Below the pieces are notes generated by a model that saw nothing but the letters and a program-made list of their open reading frames with translations, did not search any database and was not told the origin of the DNA. From NCBI GenBank assembly GCA_949316235.1, contig OX438760.1, forward strand, positions 5,458,501-5,522,500: a DNA stretch of 64,000 nt. The letters are read 5' to 3'. The DNA comes from Oegoconia quadripuncta (taxonomy: Eukaryota > Arthropoda > Insecta > Lepidoptera > Autostichidae). The position numbers were made by a program, and so were the translations under genes. Below, piece by piece: positions 32,946 through 43,116 of the stretch (its first letter is position 1; each line of letters begins with the position of its first letter).

Positions 32946-33289
32946 TGAACAATATCACCGGACTTGACTATCATCGGACCTTACAAGACATTCAACGGAT
33001 TTTACAATCATCGGATTTTAGGAAGAAAAAAACTTATTGTGTGAAAATAAGACTTGACTTCAGCTTTGAAGATTTGGCTCCGGCCTTACCTAAAATGGAA
33101 ACAGAGGAAAATAAAATAAGAATAGGCTGTATGGATCACTGCCCTTTGCCTCCCATCTCAATGACTGCGAGGGAAAAAAAAATTGACGTTTGACAGAGTT
33201 TGACTTACAATACAAATCAAATGGTTGGTTAATGGACAAATTGTTTATAGTGTAATGTTATTTTTCAAATATTAGAGAGAGATTCAAGC

Positions 33290-35955
33290 ATGTCCGATTC
33301 GTCCGATGACGAAGATTTATCGCGATTTAGAGAGGTTGTTGATACATCATTTGTAAAACTAATAAATGCGTCCCGAGGCAACGAAAACTCAACGACAGAA
33401 GGTAATGTACTTTGTGAACAATGTGTCATAGTAATTCTTCATGTATTCCAGTAAATGTTTTAATTAATTTCGTAAGTTGTTAGTGGTTTTAGGGATGTAG
33501 AACATTCAGAGCAGGCAAGTACCTTGAGAATTAGGATGTCGTTAAGGGTGCACTAAGGCAATATCGACCTCTGTTCCATATGAGCAAAGTTGTAGGTATG
33601 TGCCGAGTGACACTCGACTCTAGAACTTCATGCACGCTGCCATAACTGTCGTGGTTCAGGAGGAGGTTTTCAGTTCGGGCGGTTGTATTTTTTTGTATGA
33701 GTTATTCCGAGATTTAGGAGTCAATTCGCGTAATTCCTTTTGTAAATGAAAAGTTGAATAATGGATGCCAGAGAGAATGGAACTTCACTGAATCAGTTGT
33801 TTTGGTCCAATTATTATAATTCAGTTATTATATAAAGAATAATTTTATTTTCAGATGACCATAAACCAAAATCTGAAAGGTATTTAGAGACAGCGAGCCA
33901 CTACAACGATGTGAAAGTGCCTGATGCGATGCAGAAGAAAATTGGTGCCAAAGTATCAGATATAATTCAGAAGAACATAGAGTTTGTTGATATTGAGCAA
34001 TGTAAAAACAAGTAAGACAATTATTGGTCCGTTGTAATAAAGGGGTGTCAAAGAAATCCTTCCTTTTCGGCTTGCCATAGTTGGGCAAAAATACAGGAGA
34101 TAAAATTTGTTCCATTTCTAATTTTATTACTATTTAGCCATGTGTTTTTCATGCAATTAATGTGCTCAAAATTTCAACTTGGAACAAATTCAGATGGTTA
34201 AACAATTGAAATGCAGCTTGCACTTGGAACATGCTAGCAGCAGGCAGTGAAGGCTGTTGGTGATTGGCTAGGTATAGCCTATCACTTCAAACTGCAAGCA
34301 TTCATCATTAGATATACCATAATGTTGATATAAATTAATTTGAAATAATGTTAGTGAAAAAAGATGTGCACAATCATCTCTGGGGAAAGAAGATTCCAGT
34401 TATTTATATATATTATTATTATACTTTAAAGGCGAGCATCAGAAAGTGCCTATGTGCCAATATCCAAACTGTGTGTGTATTATTTAGACAGAGAATAAGT
34501 CACAATTTTGAACTTTATTTGAATGAGGTCTAATGACATGCCTCAATGACATACATTAATTATGTGGGGTGGTTTTTAAAAATTTAGACCACCCGTCTTG
34601 TTGCGATTTCATAATCTGTGGTTCGCCTCTTCCCTCCACCTCAAGATTTGTCCTATAATTTTTAAATAATTTTTATTTCATAAGTTAAAGTGTTAATCTT
34701 TATACCACTAAATACCATAGCATTAATTCTGATGGCTTTTAGTAAATTCTTTCTGTGAAATAGGAGAAAAATTATAGTATATTTAAGATTACTCAAATAT
34801 AGCAAAAAAAGCAGAGATCTCAGTTTGAGGAACATTTTGAAATACAGGCCTAAGTGTTAAAAAGTTCTAATTTCAGCTAACGTAATTAAGGCTTTACTTA
34901 TAATGAAATGTAATTGAACTATTTCAAATATATCATCAAGCATCAACTTTGCCATGGTGGTTGAGATTGCTAGAAGTGATAAGACCGCTTTTGTTTAAAT
35001 TATTTCACTGTGTTTCTTTTTAAGTTGTGTACTACTAAGAACTACTAATAAAGAATTTTTCTTCTTCTTCAGAAAACGAAAAATCAAAGGGGGTGTGAAG
35101 TTGTTTAAGAATTCAGAAGATTTCCTGTCATGTGATGAGGTGAAAGATACATACACAGAAACTCATAATAGGGACTCAAAAAAAATTAAGAAAATCAGAA
35201 GACAGATAGATCAGGAAGCAGATGTTCTTAGTGAAGAAGGTAAAATTATAAAGTACCTTATTGTATTTAAGTTCTTATTTATAAATCATTATTGCTAGTA
35301 TTCAGTGGTGAAAAACGCACAAGTGAATGCAATTTACCAATATAAAATCCAGATCAAACTGTTTTTTATCATTTTTAATTACTATTGCCTAGTACTTGGT
35401 GGTATGTGGTGGTCGTGGGTTATGGCCTATACCACCTCCCAGTAAGAGGAGGCTGTGCCCCAACCGTGTAAATCTGTTGATGATCTAGTATATAATCTGT
35501 GAAGACAAGTCTGAATAAACACAGTGCCTATCTATACGTGTGAAGACAAATAGTGAAATTAGGCAACAGGCCTTATCATAAACTGTGTGGGTCACCGACT
35601 TAGTGCGTGTGAGTCATAATACCACTTAAAAAAACAAGCTATTCTTAAGTATACCAATTTGCACAACTGCACATTAACAATAATTATTCTACTACAGTTC
35701 CCAACTACAGTAGCTATCATCGCTATTTTGTACTGTGTATATTTATTTCTGTATCCAATAAAATTATTCTATTCTATTCTTCAAATTGTGTCTAAAACAT
35801 TTTCTTTTATTTCAGAGAAAGTAAATGCTGTAGCTGTGAGTGGAGAATATGTTTTATCCAAGGAAGAAACTAAATGTTGGAATTCTAGGAGGAAAGAGAA
35901 GCTTTTTAAATATAAAGCATCTAAAAATAGTAAAGTTTTGAATGCTATTGAATAA
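33290..35955 (+). CDS. CUSTOS: CUSTOS-like protein
   Basis: Four exons: 33290-33401, 33855-34011, 35073-35239 and 35816-35955. All have GT-AG ends and phases agree, giving 191 residues and TAA. Exon 1 encodes MSDSSDDEDLSRFREVVDTS then FVKLINASRG. Exon 2 encodes YLETASHYNDVKVPDAMQKK and IGAKVSDIIQKNIEFVDIE. Exon 3 encodes KKRKIKGGVKLFKNSEDFLS and a Lys/Arg-rich segment. Exon 4 encodes EKVNAVAVSGEYVLSKEETK then a basic end. The N-terminal acidic S-D-S-S-D-x-E-D-L-x-R-F-R-E block, the middle helix, the G-x-[KR]-LF strand and the basic tail fit the CUSTOS (C12orf43) family. Those proteins are nuclear and were linked in vertebrates to Wnt/beta-catenin output. There is no signal or membrane segment. 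The vertebrate protein is longer. The gene diverges from Tim22. An AATAAA overlaps the stop codon. Confidence 0.75.
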
Positions 35956-35956
35956 A
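35951..35956 (+). promoter_or_regulatory. AATAAA overlapping the CUSTOS stop codon
   Basis: GAA TAA AAT contains AATAAA, so the poly(A) hexamer begins inside the last sense codon. I saw no second AATAAA before the retroposon at 36077. If used, the 3-prime UTR would be only about 15-30 nt. Confidence 0.45.
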
Positions 35957-36076
35957 ATAGAAATTTATTCAGATCAAGTAAACAGATATTAGCAAAAAAT
36001 CTTTAAAATTCTGAAACCCTAGTAGCACTAACATTTAAGCCGTCATTAAGACACTTCTGCGATTTTTTGACAGATG

Positions 36077-36404
36077 TTTTTTTTTTCGTTTTATTCTCTC
36101 CTCTAGATCTAGCCCATAACAGCCATGTCTTATTTCTTCAATTTGTAAGTCAGTCTCAGTCAAAACAAGTAATTCGTCGTATACTTGGCGTATACAGAGT
36201 CTAGTCACGGTCAAGTCATTCTTCAGTAAAGTGGCAGAATGCTTTACAAAAGATTTTGGCGCCTTCTTGTGGGAACCCGAAAGCTCCGTTACGCACTTTA
36301 ATTTACACTTCCCTTCACTTGTACACCATCACTAAGGTTTGCTACACAATATTCTGGCATTATGAAAAATTTAACTTCACTCACCGAGTTCCCGCCAAAA
36401 AGCC
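36077..36404 (-). mobile_element. Retroposon family D, copy 4
   Basis: Target duplication TTTGACAGATG lies at 36066-36076 and 36405-36415. Poly(T) then TTCTCTCCTCTAGATCTAGC marks the 3-prime end, as in copies 1 and 3. The 5-prime end is CGCCAAAAAGCC. Small internal deletions are present, for example next to GATCTAGCCC. It lies just downstream of CUSTOS. Confidence 0.8.
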
Positions 36405-36415
36405 TTTGACAGATG

Positions 36416-37134
36416 TGGATGAAACCATAGACAAAAATATGGTCTCGGTCTGCATGTTGGTGCAATCATGGCTAACATTCACTTGCACCCACTTTTAACC
36501 CAAGAGTTTTAAGTTACATTCTGTTATGGTATGGTATCTATACGGTTATAGGCTATGGTTTCATGGCAAACCTGTAAAAAATCGTGGGTTTTCTAATATC
36601 CGGGTTAGTAACGTAAGCGGGGGCTAAGCAGATTATCGAATCAGTCATAGTACTTTATATGAGTTGTAAAATACCTTCATACATTTTCGTTACTATTAGG
36701 CCTACCCTAATAAAAAAATATATCTATAGGTGAAACCTGTGTGTTTGTGACGAAAGATAGGCAACCTTTTTTCTGTATAAATATCATGGATAGTAGGCGT
36801 ATAGTAGGCAGATTAAAATGGCATTAGAAGGACAGATAATAAAATAAAAAATCGAAATAATTATTTTATTTACAATTAATTATCATTTAATCTAGAATAA
36901 ATATGTACAAAAACACCATATCACATCAGTAACTGCTTAAGATTCTACAATTTACATGAATAAGAACTTACACTTATTTTGTAGTTATTTCGAAACATTT
37001 TCAATAGCAATTGAACACATTCATTCGCAATATCATAGTAGAGATTCATTACTTAATAAATAAAACTTAGTATAACCTACTTACAGCTAAATTCCTGCCT
37101 ATAGTTTAGTAATGTCATGTCATTTTAACACATT
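36416..37134. other. Unassigned non-coding DNA
   Basis: No exon or recognisable repeat was found. Confidence 0.35.
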
Positions 37135-37216
37135 AAGGCCCATATAATAAAGCGATCTCAAGATTGACATCCAATGAGATAATATTTTTAGATCTCAATC
37201 TTGAGATTGCTTTAAT
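37135..37216. mobile_element. 82-bp foldback element
   Basis: ATAATAAAGCGATCTCAAGA pairs with TCTTGAGATTGCTTTAAT across a short core. The motif GATCTCAAGATTG recalls MITE family C, but the ends differ. Confidence 0.5.
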
Positions 37217-37841
37217 AGTTCTGAGTTCTAACTGACTGAAATAAGTAGTCGTATAGCTTATATTTCAGAGAAATGGGCGAAATTGAATGATTAATGCGAA
37301 AGGTTATTGAATTCCCTGGTAGACAAATACCTACTTTTGAATAATAGTGGACATACCGACTAAATTGACCAATCCAGACCAGTGATTTCACTGACTAATA
37401 ATCACTTGGAACACAAATATACATACGTTGTCAACCTACTCAGCAGTGCTAACACAACTAATATGACATAGCGACTAGACAAATTTCTCGTGTCTCAAAT
37501 CTTGTAATTTTTCAAGAAATGAAGTGTCACATGAGCGACCGCGCGGCGTATACATGCGTTTTTTACTCGACTGCCCAAGGTATAGAAGGGTAATGTTTAT
37601 CGAGTGGATTTCTATGTTACCTGTCGGGTGTTTGGTTTTTATTAAACTTTTGTTATGCATATCACTCTCAGGGTAAGTTGTGCTAGCCACGTAGCACGCC
37701 AAGATTTGAGACATGAGTGTATGAATATACATTTATTATCACACACATTCTGATATACAATCTGCTTATGAGTAATTATTTATGAGTATAAAGAAGTGCA
37801 CTGTTCCCTAGAATATGTTTATAATAAGTAGGTACCTAGAT

Positions 37842-38099
37842 GTCGAAGGTGGAAGCGTACTGACCCGGAAACCCCAATACATTTGGGGGACTGGCTATCT
37901 TATCTCTGACAACCGGAACACAACAATGCTATTGCTAACAGCAAATAACATTGCTGCTTGGCGGCAGATTTAGATAAGATGGTAGTAGCTAGCCAGGCGG
38001 ATATTTAAAATGCCCTTCCACCAACCAAACCGTACCCCGCTGGGGATCGATCCGAATCGTAAACCCAATGTTGTTTATATTGAGCCACGGAGGCGGTTA
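37842..38099 (-). mobile_element. tRNA-derived SINE, family B, copy 1
   Basis: The reverse strand starts TAACCGCCTCCGTGGCTCAA (A-box region) and has a B-box-like GGATCGATCCCC, damaged here. It continues GTCCGCCTGGCTAGCTAC-like and TCAGAGATAAGATAGCCAG, ending at the TCGAAGGTGG side. Copies 2-5 lie at 43424, 45665, 46472 and 56515. Confidence 0.75.
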
Positions 38100-38537
38100 A
38101 AAGTACCTAGGTAGGTACTTATTCAGCAGTAAAAGTTGTGATAAAAGGTGCCAAGTTCAGCGTTGTGCTGTTGTGACGTAACTCGTATCAGCACTGCTTT
38201 TCAACTTGGTCCTTTTTTGAAAACCGGTACCAAAAAACCACATGTTTCCATCGCAGTCATGTCTTCTTCACAAATGTTACTGATCTTCGGCTGTTACATC
38301 ATACTACATGCAATTTTATTATGATTTTTCATTACAAATTAACATATTCAGACGTTAAAAATCTGGATCTTCTAACTTTAAGAGAAAATTTGTCGAGTCA
38401 CTATGTTAATTGTGCAAGCCCTCCAGATATGAGAAAGGTTGGTTGTGAGTACTAATGAATATTGTTCCTAATTGAATTAGGATTTAAAGTAAACTTAACT
38501 ATCGATTAATAAAAAGGAACCATAATTCATAAGTATT

Positions 38538-38955
38538 AGGTCCTTACCTATGAAATTGGCGTTTTGTATGAAGAATTTCATTAAGACTGTTTTCTTCATA
38601 CAAACATTTTTGATTTTTTTTTTGGGTTCGGCAAATCCAAATTTAGCTAAGCTTTGTGTGTATTATCGGATAACATTAAGTTAAGTATAGGCAGCGTTAA
38701 TTTTAAAAAGGAAGCTTATAAAAGTTTCAGCGAATCTAAGAAATGATTATGGGAAGCACATGAAAAGAGCTCTGTTCACATTTTTTTTATTATGTGATTT
38801 AGCCCAGAAATTAAAAAATATTTCATGTGAAACCTTAAAATAATATCCCATTTTTCAAATAAAAAACAAATTTGGATATAGCTTTGAAAATCGCAGGAAT
38901 TTGTACATATGATTAACGAAGAAAAAAAACTCCAATTTCATAGGTAAAGACCCAA
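38538..38955. mobile_element. 418-bp TIR element (intact relative of 6923-7649)
   Basis: Left end AGGTCCTTACCTATGAAATT; right end, reverse-complemented, ATTGGGTCTTTACCTATGAA. The interior matches 6923-7649 throughout except for the LINE insertion there, which is absent here (TAAGAAATGATTATGGGAAG is continuous). There is no ORF. Confidence 0.8.
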
Positions 38956-40418
38956 TATAAGGGGTCAAACCGTGACGTATGTAGACCCACTAGCAACAAC
39001 ACCTAACCCGAGATTTAATTCATGTTTATTTTTTGTCTGTTCATACAAATCTGTCAAACCATCTTGAGATTACCAACATTTGGCAACAGCCCCATAGCAG
39101 CAGCGTGCACAGCGTTTTGTCATAGGGTAGGCAGAGATAATTGCTATTAAACGAGAAAAAAAAACAACTACAAAATAACTTAAGCAATCTTCGCAAATGT
39201 TTAGAATATTTTCCTGTTCACATAGCATGAATCAGCTGTCTTGACAATTTGCTAGGTTGGGCACCGCCTTTCTACCTGTGTGGTGGGCACGCCACTGCCC
39301 CATAGCATGACATCGTTAATCGAAATTAATAGATTTAAGTTATATGTGAAATGAAATTAAATTTTTAGGATGAGGGTGCTACATAACCCGTAAAAGAGCT
39401 CTAACTTTCTCGACGTTGGTGCTCTCTTTGGTTAGGTGTTGGTGTAATCAGGCTTGATTTGCCTCTATATTTGTTTTATTGCCGAAAATGACAATTTTGG
39501 CAAACAGAAAAAGCCGAGGTAATACCTAGTGCAGTTAGGGGGGCACTTTGTGAATTTTTACATTTTACGTGCCCTCGAATATCGACTATTATTAATCACA
39601 TTTTAATTAAACACAGTAAATGCTAAATCTACAAACGACATCACATTTAAATTAATTTCTTGTGCAAAATAGGAAGGCGTTGTCACATGTTTTAGGATAC
39701 AACATTTTGTTACAGTATTAACACGGGCCACGTGGAGCAGGGTTCCGTAATCTTAATAAAATTCATAATCGGTATCGCAGTTAACTTGTCATTTTGTATA
39801 TAGTTTCTATGAACTTTTTACTTGTATCGTAAGCTAGTAGATCCTAGTAAGTTCAACTTTAGAACACGTCTTCGAGTAACACAGTCGAGACAGACAGGGC
39901 GGAACAAAAGGGTTGCTAATTTGACCACGGAACCCAATATTAAGCGTCTTTTAAAAATGATTAGTTACATACAGAATTAGACGTTTAAAACATCGAAGGT
40001 CCTCCGCTGTTCGGCGCAGCCCATGCCATGCAGCGGAGGGCCTGAGAGCGTGTGCTTACGTCTGATCGCTGAACTCACTCGCTTCAAGTGTGCGGAACCT
40101 CAAAAAACGTCAGGCAACGTTTCATATCTGCCGTAATCTTGTTTCGTGCAGCAATTCTTGGCCCGCAGTTCCCCGTAATGGTAGCCGATCCGATTGCCGA
40201 GAGGGCGCACCTAAAAGGCAGTCCTATCTAGTTGAACACGGATCTATACTGGGGTAAGAGCAAGGTGATAGTATTTATATCGGAAAGCTGCCTAGGGTTG
40301 GGTAATTGCTGTAGAATATATCTAGCAGCTAGTACTACTTGTCTAGGTGGTGCGTTTTGTTGAATAGGTTGGTAGGTGAAAAGATATACAGAAAGACATT
40401 GGTGTCCCGTGATTCTAT
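38956..40418. other. Intergenic DNA with a hairpin
   Basis: GGTCCTCCGCTG (39998-40009) pairs with CAGCGGAGGGCC (40031-40042) in a locally GC-rich patch. CTGCCTAGGGTTGGG at 40288-40302 exactly matches the acceptor region of the last MFS exon (43289-43303). No exon is supported. Confidence 0.4.
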
Positions 40419-40787
40419 GGCCCGTGTTAATAAACCATTCTCAATACAAGTCTTGAGGCTGTATCACACGAGAATGCGTCTTAAGCAGTTGACGCTATCT
40501 CAAGCTCCATGCTAATTTATAAACCAATCTTGACGTCTACTCAGCTGAGATCACTTTTCAAGTATTGCCTCAGCGGCGAATGAATGATAGTCTTGAGTTT
40601 CGTTTATTAATACCTACGTGAAACTCGGCGCACCTCTCAAGTGAGTACTGCTTGAGTATTCACGTGCGTTTCAGGTCTCAAGTTAATTAATCAACACGTT
40701 TACTTGAGAGCGGTCACAAGACTGTTCTCAATCTTGAGAATGGTTATTATTGGCCGTTATTATGGCCCGTATTAATAATACGGGCCT
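40419..40787 (-). mobile_element. MITE family C copy 2
   Basis: Inverted relative to copy 1. Starts GGCCCGTGTTAATAAACC and carries CTCAGCGGCGAATGAATGA. It ends in a double terminus: GGCCCGTATTA-A-TAATACGGGCC at 40764-40786, two element ends fused head to head. Confidence 0.8.
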
Positions 40788-40789
40788 AT

Positions 40790-40995
40790 GAGACTGAGTT
40801 CACGCCACAGACATATAATATAGTAGCAGACTCACCATAAGGCATGGACTTATTATTTAAACAGGACTGATAACTATCAAAAGAATCATTTAGGAAAATG
40901 ATCACTATGTCAACGCAATAAGGTATTAAATTGGATGCACCATACACAAAGGCAAATCCGAGCCGAGAGAGATAATAATAACGGAGGCCGTGTGT
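40790..40995 (-). repeat. Repeat flanking the THAP remnant (left, inverted)
   Basis: The reverse strand reads ACGGCCTCCGTTATTATTAT, CTCTCTCGGCTCGGATTTGC and ATCAGTCCTGTTTAAATAAT then AAGTCCATGCC. A shorter direct counterpart is at 41625-41735, so the two copies face each other around THAP exon 1. Confidence 0.55.
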
Positions 40996-41306
40996 CTCGT
41001 TCTTACATCTTGCCAGCAAAAAAAATGATTATGATCAACAGTTTTGGCTACTCAAAAATTCCATTGAAACACTTATATTTTTATGTTATTTTAACAATTA
41101 TAAATAAACAAATAACATTCGCATTAATTTCTTTTCATATATTCTTAAATCAAACAGAAAACATACATTTTTATTTCGATTTTGTTATTTTTATGGTAAC
41201 CCTGAAAAGCATGTCATGTCATGGCGGCTCGGTGTGATTTTGAATTTTCTTTGCATTAAAAGTTTTTTAAAGTATTTGTTATATTATAACAAGTAAAAGG
41301 AGTAAA

Positions 41307-41727
41307 ATGGTGAAAAAGTGTTGCGTTTATACTTGCCCAAGTGAATCCTATGGTGGTTGCAACATATCTTTCCACAGGTAAGCTAAAAATAATATTTTTG
41401 TAAATCAAAGAAGTAGGATGCCCATGAATTCTTGAAATGAGTCGAAATATGTGAAATATGTGTGATTGATTAGGGTCCTGACTGTTGTACTATTATTGCA
41501 GTTTCCCAAAAAATGAACAAATGCGAAATAAATGGCTCACGCCGGCTAATGTCAAAACGCCAAAGTTTTTTGACAAATATTTTATTACAACATTTGTCCC
41601 AAGTAACAAATATATTGTGGTCACCCTGTTAGACAGAGACAAACGGCCTCTACGTTACACATCCTGCTCGGCTCGTTTTTCAGCGGCGAGTACTCAGTCC
41701 TGTTTAATTAATAAGTCCATGCCATAA
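41307..41727 (+). pseudogene. Truncated THAP-domain gene
   Basis: Exon 1 41307-41377 encodes MVKKCCVYTCPSESYGGCNI then SFH, followed by GTAAGC (phase 2). Exon 2 from 41502 follows TTATTGCAG and continues FPKNEQMRNKWLTPANVKTP. The C-x-V-x-x-C start, F-H-x-FP and R-x-x-W are the first half of a THAP (C2CH) zinc finger. The expected distal C-x-x-H pair and AVPT-type box never appear. After KFFDK the frame runs into the repeat at 41625-41735 and stops at 41727. So it is either a truncated relic or a gene whose later exons I cannot see. Length and phase of exon 1 equal those of the THAP pseudogene at 49510. Confidence 0.6.
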
Positions 41728-41735
41728 GGTTTAAA
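41625..41735 (+). repeat. Repeat copy disrupting the THAP remnant (right)
   Basis: TAGACAGAGACAAACGGCCT, CTGCTCGGCTCG and CTCAGTCCTGTTTAATTAAT then AAGTCCATGCC match 40790-40995 in inverse orientation, with the middle missing. Confidence 0.55.
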
Positions 41736-42476
41736 AAGTGTAGCCAGTTGCCATATAAAATTAATAGCCATGTTTAGGGCTTTCACGTATGAGGAAACGT
41801 CTAGGTATAATATTGGTTTATCAGATTATGAATACCTAATTCTATTCTACTTTGATGGGAAACGAGTAAAAAAAGAGCATGTAAGTAGTTTACTAAATAT
41901 TTATACGTCTGTGGTACAAACCGATTTCATTACAGTAATTTATAGCTCTGTCACTGTCACTCGCATTGGACGCAGGACTACCGATAGATTGTAACAATAA
42001 AATAAATCACAGATAACATATGAGGAAATGTCTAGAAATGGATTTTGTCCAGATTATGAATTTACTAATAACTTATCTAACATCTCGTAGGTAAGTAGGT
42101 ATTTTGATTGGAACTAATCAAAAATAAAAAATCTCGTGAATGACGTAAGCTGTATGGGGTACGCGTTGACTTTTACAAGCATAGTTTTGGTCTACTATTT
42201 ATAAATCTATGGTTTAAATTCATATGACCTAAACTGGGCCCGTATCAGAGGGAAATAGGTCTGTGACATTTTAATCCAATATCAAATGTCACGGTTGACT
42301 GAAAGATGTTATCGAATTAGAACGATATTGACCTTTTAGTCAATCCAAATAAAGTACTTATTTTTAATAAAGACAACACTGAAAAAGCTTAAAGTTACCA
42401 ATGAAATAAAATCGTAAAGTTGACTATTAGTTGCAAGAGTAAAATATTCGAGCATTATCCACCTACAATAGTTCTA

Positions 42477-43020
42477 AGGCCTGTATTAATAAACCGTTCT
42501 CAAGATTGAGATGGCCTTAAGTCACGCTTGAGAATCTGTTGCACAATAAAACAGTATCAAATAAAATTGTATTGAGACTGAGACGCGATCTAAAAAGCTC
42601 AAGTTTACGGCCCTTAAGCCCGAATTAATAAATCAATCTCAATATGTGCTCTCCCAGTCTTCAAGGAATTTGGTGATACTTAAGATTCTGAATCTTCGGC
42701 CCGTATTAATAAACCAATCTCAATACAAGTCTTGAGACTATATTCACCGAGATGCTTCTTAAGCAGTTGGCGCTATCTCAAGCTCCGTGCTAATTTCTAA
42801 ACCAATCTCGAGGTCTACTTAGCTGAGATCACTTCTCAAGTATTCGCCTCAGCGGCGAATGAATGATAGTCTTGAGTGTCGTTTATTAATACACGCACCT
42901 CTCAAGTAAGTACTGCTTGAGTATGCACGTGCTTTTCAGGTCTCAAGTTAGGTTTAATAATCAACACGTTTACTTGAGACCGGTCACAAGACTGTTCTCA
43001 ATCTTGAGAATGGTTTTTCA
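42477..43020 (-). mobile_element. MITE family C copy 3 with partial extra ends
   Basis: The main copy spans about 42697-43015 (GGCCCGTATTAATAAACCA ... TCTCAATCTTGAGAATGG). A partial terminus starts at 42478 and another at about 42620. The block TGTGCTCTCCCAGTCTTCAA then GGAATTTGGTGA between them also flanks copy 1 (20092-20145). Confidence 0.7.
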
Positions 43021-43116
43021 TGTGAATGAGTTTCGAAATCGCCTTGCACCGTCCCTGCTAATATGAACACCTATTCTATTTACTAGTGAACATCTCTGCA
43101 GCTAAATTGCTTCCTA

